Source: Amyelois transitella (taxonomy: Eukaryota; Arthropoda; Insecta; Lepidoptera; Pyralidae). From it: a stretch of DNA of 64,000 bases. Each line of letters begins with the position of its first letter. Within the stretch, counting starts at the first letter, position 1. The stretch spans positions 7,803,501-7,867,500 of the forward strand of contig NC_083505.1 of the NCBI RefSeq assembly GCF_032362555.1, read 5' to 3'. The notes under the pieces were generated by a model. That model did no database searches, was not told where the DNA came from, and worked only from the letters and a program-made list of their open reading frames with translations. Of this stretch, positions 47,521 to 60,500 are shown piece by piece. Position numbers and translations under genes: made by a program.

Positions 47521-47709
47521 TTATGTATATAAATAATCCATCAATAACGTAAACCTTTCAGTAAATTTTTGTCTTGTGGGCTCATCTGCTAGCAAAGTTT
47601 GAGAAAGGGTGGCAAGGGCGACATTGCACGGGTCAGACATCGATCGGGGCGCGCCGTCTCCTCCACATACACTAGAGAACAATTGTTCGAATTCTACACC
47701 GCTTCGCAT
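47521..47709 (-). CDS. Possible small hypothetical protein or exon remnant
   Basis: A 62-codon frame from an ATG at 47709 to TAA at 47521. Its composition is more coding-like than its surroundings (ALATLSQTLLADEPTRQKF, then TERFTLLMDYLYT). An acceptor-like ATACAG lies just upstream of the ATG, so it could also be a 3' terminal exon or a retrocopy remnant. I do not recognise the family and there is no partner exon nearby. Confidence 0.2.
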   Translation of the reverse strand: MRSGVEFEQLFSSVCGGDGAPRSMSDPCNVALATLSQTLLADEPTRQKFTERFTLLMDYLYT

Positions 47710-47956
47710 ACTGTATTTATGTGACACTGACTCGCGTACTATGTGAGTGTGATGCACTCCGGCCCCCAGACAGACCGACCCCACCGTCCAATGTATCGAT
47801 TTTCATAAGTTTCCTTCTTCGTACTCTGTATTCTGCGAAAGAGAATTTTCTGAAATGTAATATTCCAAAAGTATCTTTGGTAACCGAATGTGAATGGTGT
47901 TCCAAGCGAAGCGTATATAACGCTGTGAGATGATTATGTTCAACTTCTAAATATTA

Positions 47957-48647
47957 TCTATACTAATATTATAAAGCTGAAGAGTTTGTTTTGTTTGTTT
48001 GTTTGTTTGTTTAAACGCGCTAATCTCAGAAACTACTGAACCGATTTGAATAATTCTTTCACTGTTAGATAGTCTATTTATCGAGGAAGGCTATAGGCTA
48101 CATTTTATCCCGGATTTCCTACGGGAAACGTCAACAATGCAGGTGAAAGTTGAATGAGTCGGCCATCTGCTAGCTTTCCGCGCGAACGCTGCGCAAACCA
48201 ACAAAGATATAGTAAAACAATGTACTAAAGATGTGAAGTACTCATTTTTTGCCACAAAAAACTCCGCGAGAGCATATATCTATCTCTTAAGGTTTACTTA
48301 CAATAACCACTTTTATGTTCATTTTTTAAGATTATTTTTTCATTATAAACATAAGTTATTTTGAAACCAATTTTCTTTAATTCAGTATTAATCCTTATCC
48401 AAATAAATATGTTTATTACTTTCGGCTTTTCATGTAGACTAAAATTGCCATTTACAGTATATAAATCAGACGAATAGGTTTTGAGATATAGTCGTTATAA
48501 GCAATTTGCAGCGAAATATTTAATACGGCGAACCAGCGTTCTTTCTAATACGCGTGACCGTTGATAAAGCCGAGGAGGATGTTTGCAAAAATAAATATGA
48601 TGCCCAAAATAACTTTTCCACGCGGACGAAGTCGCGGGCACAGCTAG
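47957..48647 (+). mobile_element. Non-autonomous Helitron-like element, longest copy (691 bp)
   Basis: It starts TCTATACTAATATTATAAAG after an A (47956) and ends GTCGCGGGCACAGCTAG before a T (48648). The AT target, 5' TC and 3' CTAG after a short GC stem fit Helitron rules. A (GTTT)n run follows the 5' end, then ACGCGCTAATCTCAG. No Rep/helicase coding is present. Confidence 0.75.
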
Positions 48648-48711
48648 TTTAGTATATTTGCAATAGCTTCCAGATTAGTTGAACATAAAAAAATTATATC
48701 TTACATACAAC

Positions 48712-48755
48712 AAAATCACGCATTTTCCCGCAAGGGTAGGCAGAGAGTACATTTT
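48712..48755 (-). mobile_element. LINE/SINE tail fragment
   Basis: AAAATCACGCATTTTCCCGC and AAGGGTAGGCAGAGAG match the terminal block of the LINE-like sequence at 53310. Confidence 0.45.
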
Positions 48756-49254
48756 TCTGCTTGCCAAAAATTTATACTTATCTCTAGCAGTATTATCGAA
48801 AAATTAGAACACCTTTATCCAACCTTTATCCTTCAGTATACGTAATTCGTTACGAAACAACAGCTCTGAAATAAAAGATTTACTTTGAAAATTGCTTGAT
48901 TGCAATGAAAACCAGTACGGTTCTGTAAAAACGTGGAGTATTTGCAGAAAATCCTGTTGTATCCGCTCCGGTGGACAGCGGGCGCGTCGCCGGAAGGAAA
49001 CGAGAAGCTCAATTACCGCGGACGCCGGGTGCGCAACGGTGTGGTCACGGCACTCACCTCTATAATGCTCTCTGGACTTCATATCACATGTTAATCACGA
49101 CTAATATAATAAATGCCAAAGTACGTTTGTTTATCCTCTCTGCATTAAATTTTGCATATGAAACACATCGTGCGGAGAATGGAAAAGACCACAAGGTGGG
49201 AGAATGGAAGAGACAAGATTTACGCGTGTGGAATTTTGGAATAAAACATATGTA

Positions 49255-49312
49255 CATAAAAATACGCCTCTTTCCCGGAGGGGTACGCAGAGACATCTTT
49301 CCACTTACTACC
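49255..49312 (-). mobile_element. LINE tail fragment
   Basis: GCCTCTTTCCCGGAGGGGTA, CGCAGAGACATC and TTTCCACTTACTACCA match the end of the 53310-53609 element almost exactly. The remainder of the element is absent, as in 5'-truncated insertions. Confidence 0.6.
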
Positions 49313-52300
49313 ATCATTGTTTAGGTAGGCCAGTCTCGTCAGTTTAGGCAGTTTCACAATAACGATGTAAACATTAGGTACCTCCTATTGATTATCGCGA
49401 TTTTGGCGCTGATTGCTCTGCGCGTGTGTACGCGTGAGTGTCCGTTAGTAAAAATATGAAAAAAAAACATAAAAATTCACGATTAAATATGTTTTGTTGT
49501 CACAATTTACACAAAATTTTACAACTTGAGATGGTGGCTATTTGTATTTTAATAACACTAGATTCGGTAAGTGCGCTTTCATAGTGAGTCAAAAAATATT
49601 TTTTATTGTAAAGAATATTTTGTTTAGCGTACTTGCTTTATACACGTTAGTAGAAATAGGCTTAAGCTGAACGCAACGTAGCTTACGCTGTTTGTTTGAC
49701 TAACAAATTACACATTCATATGGCATAAACTTTAAATTATGCTATTTTCCTATTTTGAGATGTATAAACCCTTTACTTAAGGCGGCCAGAATACATACCT
49801 ACTTAAATTTTCACGATATGCTAGACCATTTGGTAAAATCAAGGTATTCAACAATGTTTTCGAAAACATTCAATTATATTAAATTCAATTTATAATTTGA
49901 TCTCTTTTATGAAACTTGACTGAACATAACCATAAATCTAAATTGTAGAAAATCATACCTATTTTAAAACAGGATTATTATAGTAAGTACCTATTTTGAC
50001 ATTTATTGGTCTGACGGTTTTAATGACTGAAGCTACATATGTGATAATTGTAAAATGCATTGAGAAACTTAAAAATCTGTATTGTTTACAATTACACCTA
50101 CTATGTAAAAATTAAACCCAAGACTGCAATAAAATACAGTATTAGGAAGAAGTCGCGCCACATCGTAACGAATGTATGAAAACTTGGTAATATAGTGGTC
50201 ATATTTTATGGGATAAGCCAAGAGAAATGTCTCGCTATTCTATGAACATATTAGAAAGCAATCGTAATGAACATTTTTATAGGTAAGTACATCGTTTCTC
50301 GACTGTTGCCCTGTGACGATGGAAATACAAAATTACTACACATCGCATTGTCACGGGTGTGTTAGATCTGAGGCGGATCTTTTAGCTCTTTCTTTAAAGA
50401 AGTGGTTTTCTCGTGTTGCATTACCTAAGACTTAGATGGTTCCCACAATGGATAGATCGTGACCACACTTATGATCAGGAGCGACGATAGCTCATTCAGT
50501 CGAGACTTTGAGTCGTGTCGTGAGGGGTTTAATTGTGAATTGTTATTTAGATTATCTTTGTACTTTTCTGTTTGTTTGTTGGATTGTGTTATATTAAGAA
50601 AGTAGAAATAGTTAAAGTAGAAGTTTTGGGCTCGACATCTACCAAAGGGAATATCTGCCAGGGTTTTAGACCTGGGCTACTGCGGCTCTAAATTAAATGG
50701 TTTTATCTACTCTCAAAACAGTATAGAAACTTTGCTTTTGCGATTGAACTATTTTCAATTTTGTTGCATATTTACATGTTGCCACAGTTCGACCTACCCG
50801 AAGTCCAATAGGTTTGTGGTTATTATTATATCTAGTCTACTTCAATCTGCCACCTAACTGTTGTTTGTTGATTTTGTATTAAGTATATAGAATAGATTGC
50901 ATCTTTCTTGTGATATTCATCTAAGTAATGGCGTTTAGCGTGGTAGCGCAACAGGAAATTTTATACACTTTGAGATGACATTATACTTTTGGCATTACAA
51001 CCATAGATCGCATTAGAAACATTTATATTCAAGTGGAAAAATACACTGTAAACGATCATTATGACAGAAATCTATCTGCTTTGCTTTGTGTACTCATTTG
51101 CGGAGGGTACGAGTAACAATATCGGTCGATCTCGTGTGTTTGCTCTCCACATTGGAGCGATGATATCTCCGTTGAGGTGTTAGTATGCTATAGTTTATGC
51201 ATTTAGGTAGGTACATGATATGCTGCGAATGCTGTGATTCTGTAAATTGTAACAGAAATTTAGCATTCACTTCGAATGTTTTATTTTATTACAAACCAAA
51301 CAAATACTCTCAGAAATCCCGTTTTGTTTAACATTTGACGCGCTGTAAACTGCAAATTAATTAAGCAAAATTGTTCTTATTAAGCAATACTGATTGAGTA
51401 TTACACTCGCTAATTAAAATATAATAAATGAAAGCGTAATTGGTATTTATTTTGATTCCATCGGCACTCAGTATTCATAATGAGATTTCACCGGAGCGAG
51501 GACAGCATACATTATCCGTACGTTTACAAGAGGGTGTCGGATACCACCTGAAATTATTTTATCCCACAGCCAGTAAGTACTTCGAACACATAGAGCGTAA
51601 AATATCAAATTTCGTCATCGCGTTCATGCCACTCGCGTTTTCACGCGAAAAAGAGGGATCACAATGAAAATGAATTCAGCTCGCGCGCTACCATTATATC
51701 TATGTAAATTACTTAACTGTTTAAGGTACTGCAATTGTGAAGTTTTACTTACATTCGTTTCTTATTTACATCTGCAATAATCGAAGAAAGTAACTTGCAT
51801 ACAACGTGTTATAAAATGAAATTTGATTGACTTACCATTTCTTTATTAAAATCATAGAATAAAATCCGTTTTCCATAAACAAATACTTTGACTATCTGCT
51901 TAATACCAGCCAGATTAATTAACCTACTTATCATCACCTACAAATCACGACACCAGTTATACGACACTTGAACTCCATTTCACTGAATGCTACGTAAGTC
52001 ATTCGTCGGCTTGAAACTTCCAAACAGCCATAATTTCATTATCGCAGCCTCAAAATAGCTGGTGTTTGAAACTAGACAACTGTAGGAATTGTTGAATACA
52101 TATGACGAAGATAACACTCAGGAAGTTTCGAGGAAGGGTGCTGTGCCTACATCATCATGTAAACAAGAAGAAAATACACGTATTCACCGAGAGCACAAAA
52201 TAAAGCGAGTTACAGATAAAGTCACTATTTAAGTCTACCCCGTAAGGGATAAAGATTTGATTGATATAGTATTTACAAATAACATTATAACTGTTATTCC

Positions 52301-53288
52301 TGCATTTTTCAATTCCGTTAATTACAAAACTTCTCAGTACATATAGAGCAAAGTGTCCGTCCAAATTAGGTTTTGAGGAAAAAAATTTTTGTTCTCGAAT
52401 ACAAAACCATGTGTGTGACGGAATTAAATTATTGGCTGTTTATCAAACTGTTTATTTAAGTAGTTTTACAAATCGTATCACGTCAACGTTGAAATGCGGT
52501 ATAAAATAAAACCCCAACTTTAATTATAAATTTGTTGGAGCTGTGTATTAAAGTTTCCTTTTGTTAGCTTTTCAACGTCACTCTTTTACTCATATAACAT
52601 GAAATACGAATTTTATATGTCACAGTTTCGGCTGCCTGCATAACTTTTCGTATTGCCATTTTGGCAAGAAAATAAATACGTTGAAGTTTTTTCTCATACA
52701 ATAATGTACGTATACAAATGTGTGATTATACGACATATAGTATGCACTTGTCATTTGCTAGATACCCGTGATTTCTATTTATTTCTATTGGGTACCATTT
52801 AACGAAGTCTCAAAGCATATGTCCTGAGTCCGATGGTTTAAACCCGATTGAAAAACTACCTATATCACGATTGGATAGTTAAAATCTTGCAAAAGTAAAT
52901 ATTTAGTACTAACATAAATCGCTGAACATTTCGTACTTCGCGATCGCAATATGTAAAATAATAACGAAACTCATTTTATCTTTTATATATTGAAGATGTA
53001 TGTGCCACAGTAATATTTTATTTATACTGACTTAGATCAATGTCTAATTACCTACCGAATTGGAATGAAATGACATAAAAGATGACACAGCAATAATTTG
53101 ATATCACGTTCCCATCTCCGACCGACATACTGTCGGCATACATCGATAATGATCAAAGTTAGTGGTTAAATTCTTACTAATTGCTCTTAGCTGCTTGCTC
53201 TTAGGGATAATGAACTCTGCTCGACAGATGGTGATAACAATTGCTTGTTCTAAAAATATTCTACACTCAACTTAAATCCTCAATATGG

Positions 53289-53609
53289 TACATACATACA
53301 TACATAAAATCACGCCTCTTTCCCGGAGGGGTAGGCAGAGACTACCTCTTTCCACTTGCCACGATCTCTGCATACTTCTTTCGCTTCGTCCACATTCATA
53401 ACTCTCTTCATACAAGCTCGGCGGTTTCGGGTACTTTTGACCTGACCCTTTACCAGGACGTCCTTAATTTGATCAAGATACGTTCGTCTAGGTCTTCCCA
53501 CTCCGACCTTTCCCTCCACACTCTCCTTGTATATCTGCTTAGTCAACCTGCTCAATATGGTGTTTTTTGAAAAATCACGTACGAGATTATTATTTAACTT
53601 TTTCTTCAT
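53289..53609 (-). mobile_element. LINE-like element, C-terminal end of a reverse-transcriptase-type ORF plus tail
   Basis: A 99-codon minus-strand frame (53609-53310) reads GRPRRTYLDQIKDVLVKGQV, then STRNRRACMKRVMNVDEAKE and VCRDRGKWKEVVSAYPSGKEA before the stop. The RxxW-type ending of the form CRDRGKW is typical of the last residues of non-LTR retrotransposon reverse-transcriptase proteins. Beyond the stop comes the terminal block and a (CATA)n tail at 53289-53306. The 5' part of the element is missing. It is a dead, 5'-truncated copy in the cadherin intron. Confidence 0.65.
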
Positions 53610-53830
53610 ATCTGTAAATAAAAATTATGGTAATTATAAGAAAACTATATTCGTTCAAGTTTCTAACAAACGCGAGGAACATATTATAATTTTTTTGAGT
53701 TTTAGCAGGTAACAACATTTTTTTGTTTGTTTATCTATATTATTTTATCCTGATATTACTTTCACTTACATCCTTATCTTTTTGGAGAGGAGTCCGAGTT
53801 GCGCCTATATACAAAATCCAGTAGGTGAGT

Positions 53831-53875
53831 GTGAGTCAGGTTTTTACATGAAACGACTTCCATCTGACCTCCGGA
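53831..53875. repeat. Repeat fragment shared with 61110-61150
   Basis: GTGAGTCAGG, TTTTTACATGAAACGACTTC and CATCTGACCTCC match the segment GTGAGTCAGA, TTTTAACACAAAGC and ATCTGACCTTC at 61110-61150. The family is unidentified. Confidence 0.4.
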
Positions 53876-54956
53876 GACGTTTGGAGAGGAACATAGAACT
53901 CGAACTGATTTTTTTTTAATTATTTATAGCATTTTTTTTGGAAAACTAGACAAAAAGAAATATGATCTGAATTGTGAATGTGCTAACGAATAGTTTAAAA
54001 GCTTTTTATACTTAGGAAATGGACACTGGTGCATATTTGTTTTAATTTAACATTTTTAGTTAGAAAGGTGTTTTCGTTCGAAATTTTTGGTCTTTGCAAA
54101 CATGTATGAAAAGCTTTTAAGCTTATGTCGTAACAATGCAGCATCCGAGAGCCGCTTATAAAAATTAGTAGTCTGGCTGCGTGAATCAAATCTAAATGAG
54201 ATTTTTAATCGCGAGAAAAATAGAACGTGTTGTACTTCACCAGTATTATTAGATTTTAGATAACTGACTTAATGAAATTCTTGTTTTCCGCTGTTTCCAT
54301 TGTTTTCATTGAGGCCTTGGATGGGTCTTTGAAAAATATATTATTGAAGCGCAAAAAAGTAAGAGAGAAAAATAATAATTGTACATAGTTTTATATTAGT
54401 ACTAAACTCAAAGCTGACAAACGTTTTTTGAGCACATAATATTATTTATTTATACAAAAAGTCGACGAGGTGCTATCTGTACAATCATCACATCCTTTCC
54501 GCGTATTAAGTCTGTGTTTATTGTTTCTGTCAATTCTTTAAGAACACGATAAGATTTTATATAAACAATCACATTAGACGAAATTAATTTATCATATTGC
54601 AATTTATAATGACTGGTAGGTCATAGTTATCAGTATAATTTATCCTTAATACATAAATAAGTGATAGAAATAAAAGTAGGTATTGTTCTTTGCTATCACA
54701 ATATTTATGAATAGCTTCTATCCTCGTTAATAAGAGGGATTGTTTCATTTGTTGAAAATCAAAAACAAATAGGGTTGACAGGTGACATTGGTTTCGCAAA
54801 CGAAATGTAAATGTCTTACATTTGGAAGGAGTATGTATTCTATATAAGTAGGTAGGCACTTATAGCGTTCCGTGTGACCATTATGTTATAAATGATATAA
54901 GTTAGATTGAGTTATTATAATACTAGATTTTAAAAATAATTATAATGATAAATGAT

Positions 54957-55212
54957 GTGTCGTGTGGTTCCCGGCACCATTACAAAAAAGAATAGGACCG
55001 CTCCATCTCTTTCCCACGGATGTCGTAAAAGGCGACTAGGGGAAAGGCTTATAAACTTGGGATTCCTCTTTTAGGCGATGGGCTAGATACCTGTCACTAT
55101 TTGAATCTCAATTCTGTCGCTATTCCAAACAGCTGAGCGTGGCCTATCAGTCTTTTCAAGACTGGTGGCTCTGTCTACCCCGCAAGGGATATAGACGTGA
55201 TCATATGTCATG
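54957..55212 (+). mobile_element. Full-length SINE-like retroposon
   Basis: It begins GTGTCGTGTGGTTCCCGGCA and ends CCCCGCAAGGGATATAGACG plus a short TATG-type tail. It is flanked by an 11-bp duplication with one mismatch, TGATAAAT(G/A)AT, at 54946-54956 and 55213-55223. The orientation is opposite to most other full copies in the window. Confidence 0.85.
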
Positions 55213-56383
55213 TGATAAATAATAATAAACATTACTATAAGACGATAGTCATTAAAAAATGTGGAGTTGCAAGCTAGATTTTTTAAGTCTAGGCTATATT
55301 TGAATACTTACATTAGCTATAATCTTGGTCAATTGTTTACATTGGTAAGCCTAGCTATGGAAAATATGTAAACAATGATACTCCCAATCGGTTTGTTTAT
55401 GTCCAAATCTAAAAACAAATCGCACCATACGTGAGCAGCCGGAGCAAATAGGGAAAGAAGAAATCCATGGTGTAAAATAAACACATTACAGAAGGGTATG
55501 AAATCCATAAACATAATTTTTTAAATGGCACTTTCATTGGCAATTACAATAGGCTTTTCATATATATTTTTCACTCCCTGTGAATTCAAGTGCAGTGCAG
55601 AACTAAGTAATATTTATTACAGAAAAAAGTCATAGCTGTTTTTCATTCATTTTAAACTTTACGTGAGTAGTTCTGAATGTTGAAATATTTAACCTTAACA
55701 TGTTTTTCAGAAAATAGAGTTATGCAATATTATATTATTTTTACTGTGTGAACCAAAGTTTCTTCTATGGTATAGATATTTTATTCCGATGGGATACATA
55801 AACAGAGCGCGGGAGATTCGTGTCAACGGCCTGGGCTTTGTGCTCCCCCCCTCTTCCCACACCCCTTGCTACGCACCGAGTAAGTGATTTCAAGGGTGGA
55901 TCGCACATACAATATTTTCCCGCTTGTCGAAAAGGCATTAAGAGCTCGAGACATCATCGTTTCATCACGTACGGCGTTTATGAAGTCTGCTGATGTCTGT
56001 AGACAATTTATATTGTTTTAGTTTTGTACTATAGTAAAGAGTGAGTTCTCTTTTGAGTATGAACTGCTGACAAATCGTTGAGGTTACCCTTAGCCGAAAA
56101 GTAGTAACCTTAAAATTTGTAACCCTTGTCCAACGCGTTAATTTCGATGATGACGGTAAGTCAGATCTGGCGACAAATTATGTGTAGACATTGTCGATTC
56201 ACATTAATTATATACTCAAAGTAATCTGTAAAAAATACTATATTACCTTCTTGTTATGAAACTGCCAAGTATCGATTTTATTTATCTGCGTACCGAATCG
56301 CTGAAAATTTTTATCGTGTTTTAGGGCGAAATCATAACCACGACGTGCGCTACGTTATTGTCTGTACTTAGGTGTACCTAGAT

Positions 56384-56440
56384 AAAATCACGCCCCTTAC
56401 CCGGAGGAGTAGCTAGATATATACACTTGCCACGATCCGT
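56384..56440 (-). mobile_element. LINE tail fragment, diverged
   Basis: AAAATCACGCCCCTTACCCG, GAGGAGTAGC and CACTTGCCACGATC match the terminal block at 53310; nothing further 5' is preserved. Confidence 0.5.
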
Positions 56441-57425
56441 TTAAACATATTTCGCTTTGGTATTTTTATAATTTTAATCTAAGTAAAACGATATAACATT
56501 AGAAGTGAATTGGTACAGCCAATTTTATCTCGGAAAAAATTCTGATCGCGATCGTGATACGAATGAAGGCACGCAGTTGGTTCCCGATGGAGCTATCGAT
56601 CTCCCAGTCTCGTCTTTCATCGCAACTTTGCGATATCATTATTGGTTGGGATCATGTTGGTTGCAGAGTTTTAAGACGTGCGACGAACGTGCGACAAGTT
56701 TTGCAAATTAGGGATTCTTTTCAGAAAAAATCTAATATTAAAGTTGACAAGATTACCTAGTTATATTTTTTCTTTAAATTCCCTAACCAATTTTGTGTAA
56801 TATACTCATTGTTTTCATTAATACCTCTGCCAAATTTATCAATTCATATTATAAATTTAATTGTTAAAATCCTTACAAATCTTGACAATTCTCGATCGAC
56901 CGTAGACAGAGATGAGGAGTTAGTTTTATCACGAGTTTACCATTCACGTACGTTACTTAAGATATAAAACTACGTGGAACTTATCCAATAACGTACCCTT
57001 TTTCGTATCCATGATATTCGTGCTGAAGCTCGATTGTAGGCTTTGAAGAGCGTAGGTAACATTACCCGATAAACTAGACCGGAAAATTAGGCGGGGCAGT
57101 GCAAAAGTAGTAAAATACATTCCGATAAGTTTGATCAGAAATCTTAGAGCAAATAAGATTTATTTAGTCCGGATATTTGAAGTCCTCTAGCTAGTGATGT
57201 CCAGTCAGCGGGAATCCGGAAACACGTTATCGATGGGGACGAGTGATATATCGAGGCATTCTTCTAGAGAAATATTGTCGAGCGCACGCGATATAAGAAA
57301 CGGATAATCTAATGTGAAAATAGGGGCGAGTGAGGGACCTGAAGGATTTGTAAAAGGCTTCAATGAAAAATTGCTGGCTAGCAATATAAATGAAAGATTG
57401 ACTGATAGACTGATTATATTCGTTA

Positions 57426-57570
57426 CTAGCGACCCACCCCAGATTTAAATGGGTAGCATTTATACATATTAACCTTCTACTTCAATCAATCTATCTATTT
57501 AAAAATTTACGTCAAAATCCGTTGTGAAATTTTAAAGATCTGAGCATACATACATATTCGAAGACGACGA
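57426..57570 (-). mobile_element. Helitron-like element fragment
   Basis: Plus strand: A then CTAGCGACCCACCCC, later TCAAAATCCGTTGTGAAATT and TTAAAGATCTGAGCATACAT. The CTAG terminus next to A and the internal words match a common lepidopteran repeat whose other end piece is at 20794-20885. Confidence 0.5.
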
Positions 57571-60500
57571 ACATGACGAATCAATGCACAATAATATAAT
57601 ATATTCGGACAATTAAAACAATTATAAATTAGCTTCTTAAGTAACTATTTTGTATTTTGGAATTAATATACTTGAAAATAAATATAGCAAATGTTCTTAA
57701 AGTGAGGCAAGGCTACGTTAACCCCAGCGTCACAGAGGATGTCTGAAACGAAGATTGCCTTATAATAATTTTACAACAATTTATCACTGCAACGTGACTT
57801 GTATATTTATTTAAGTAATCTTGACGATCTAAGCTAAGCAACTATGTAATGCGATCGAGGGTGTTCTTTCAAAGGTTTATTTATGCTGGATCTCAGTCTG
57901 ATGGCACAAAATTATAGTTACTGACGGTCTCAACAAGCATGCATGTCTGGAGTTAGAACAAATAATATATGAACGAATTAAAGGAAAAAAGTCTGATTCC
58001 CAAAAAATTGGAATGCAGAAATTAATACTTACCCAGGTTTTGTTAAAAACGGATATTGGAAAATTCACTTGGGAGCAAAGCTCCGAACATAAACTATTAA
58101 GTTTTCTTTTTGAAAACGTGTATAATCCTCATCAGCCACCCCAAAATTTTTTTTTATTGTTACGGTTGCTGCTCTGTTATTTTCGCACGACTTTCTAGTT
58201 GTCTTTTACTAAACAAAACAGAAAAATGACAAGTTTTAAAGGACATATTTCTCCCGCGATGTCACAAGTTTAAGTTATTTTTGTTGGTGATTTTAAAGTA
58301 GGAAACTTAAACACTAACTTATTTTGTACCTAGTTGTTCTGTGTTACTCGTTTTTGGAAAAATGCCAAGAACTTTATCTAAGTATAACTATTTTATTTAT
58401 TCTTGCTTAGCCATACTTTTTCCTAACGCTACAATCTATCTTGTACAAAATAATTCATGGCAATCACAAATCTTTGAATTTAAACTACAACGGGACGAAT
58501 CGACAACAACCTAAATGTATTTGTACTTTATCAGTGAATGGGATTATTTAACTGCTATTGTATTATTTTTAAGTAGGATTTAATATAGGACCGTGACTTC
58601 TAAGCTTGTCATAAACTATAATTTTTGACAATAAAAGGCAGATTTAATGCGGCCATTTCGCGTTCCGAAATTGAAATATAGTTCAGGTTCCGCAATGCAG
58701 TGTGTGCATGGGGTAACAAGGCTCCCGTTTGGGTGCAGATGCAGTGAGGGGAACGTTCGAATATTGGAGTAAGGATACTCAATATTTTATAAATTATACG
58801 ACAGTGTCTATGTGTTTGAGGTACAAATTGAAAATTGTTACATGCAGTATATTTGTACACTTTTTGCATTAACATTATAAAGAGAAAGTATGTAATAAAA
58901 TTTTCTTAGTATGAAATGAAACATTTTTAAATAAAGTATTGGGAAAATTTAGACACGGTTATCGTTTTCGTTGGTAGGGTCATTTGTTTTAATGAAACGT
59001 GTATTTGACATGGACACACGTGTCTATAATTTTATTCTTCAAGAAAAATCGAGACACATTGACCTTTTATGTTATTGATGTTGTTTATAATGTTCTTAGA
59101 AAATTGACCAATCTGAGTATAGATCATATCAGGGGAGAGAAGCGGATGCTGGCGATTTGTGTGACGGCGGCGCGACGTCCCTTCATTGATTGTTCACTAA
59201 AATCAATAGTAACGATTTTATTATTGGAAGCGGACCCTCTTTCTGTCATATTAGGGCAGGTTGTATTGTATGGCTCGGCCCAAATAAAGTGATTCTAGGG
59301 TGCACCAAAATAATAATGGCGTTTGCAAAAAAGCAGCTGTATTTATATTTTGACCTTTTTAAACTAAAGGCTTGTTGGTAAATCTTCTTCAAAATATTAA
59401 TTTGTTTTTTATCTTTTTTATTTGAGTTGGCTTCTAGTCAAATTAATAGCAATTGTCGAAAGGCAGCATTTTTTTAATTTATGTCTAAGTAGTGCTACCT
59501 ACTTGTAAGCAATTTAATGTCATACACAAATATTTTTTTCTTATCATTTCATAAATTTTTCAACGATTTTATTGAACTTTTAAAATCCCAAGATTTTTAT
59601 GAGACAAATATTAGGAATAATATGCCTCTTGCGGGCGGTGTATCTTGATGGAGTGTAGTTATGTGAAACTTAGTAACTCTCCGACACTACTGAATGTGGA
59701 GAGCCGGTAATGTATTCAGATATCGGCCACAAGGGAGGCGAGGCAAACTTCACATTTCTAGTGTCGACCTACATCCTTTATTCAGTTACGAGAACGTTTG
59801 CTGAAATTAGCTTTGTGCTGAATTGTCAGAATAACACCGTTACATTTATCTGAAAGCCTATTTTGTTATTATGAAGGGTTGAGCTATAAAATAGCAAATT
59901 TAAAAATTGTATTGAAATTACATCAAGTAATACAGGAAATAAATTCAAGGAAAAAACATTAAAAATGTATTAAAGAAAGTTATCAATTTGTACATTTTTA
60001 AAATTAAATTCTGGCAATCTAAGAAACAACACAATATTCTACAATTCTACGACTGAACCTAACTATTATCTATTGAATACTATTACCAAGAGGCTAAAGT
60101 GGCGATAGTCTGATTACATATGGAAATAGCGATATCCGCTGACATAGAAATTGTAGTTAAGTAAGAGCGTTAGTGCTGGAAAGTGCAGTCTGAAGTGGAT
60201 TTTACGAAGATTGCAGGAAATTGATGGATCCAACGCAGAATAACCCACTTTTGCATAGTAGCGTGAGATTATTCTTTCGTTGCATTTTATGATGTCCCTA
60301 TAAATAAGGTAACTTTACGAAGATGTATTATTTAGGGAAGGTTTAATTTATTATTAAAAAACCTATACATAGAATTATCAGCAGAAATAGATAAGATAAA
60401 TTTTAAGTAATAAAAACTAAAACATTACGTTTTCCGTCGTCTTAGAACTTTTTTGTAGTTACTTTACTGGACAGCTTCAATAAAAGAAAGACACGATACT

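Larger units (their letters stand above)
48648..53288 (+). other. Cadherin intron with short LINE-tail fragments
   Basis: No supported exon. LINE-tail fragments lie at 48712-48755 and 49255-49312. A GC patch at 48960-49060 has a short minus-strand open frame of no recognisable family. A SINE-tail word occurs near 52228-52262. The rest is AT-rich. Confidence 0.4.

Noticed and set aside
47983..48011. Tandem (GTTT)n run as a possible repeat array or CRISPR
   Set aside because: It is the simple repeat normally found near the 5' end of this Helitron family; no spacers.
48804..49082. 92-codon minus-strand frame crossing a GC patch
   Set aside because: Low-complexity arginine-rich start and AT-rich end, no family recognised.
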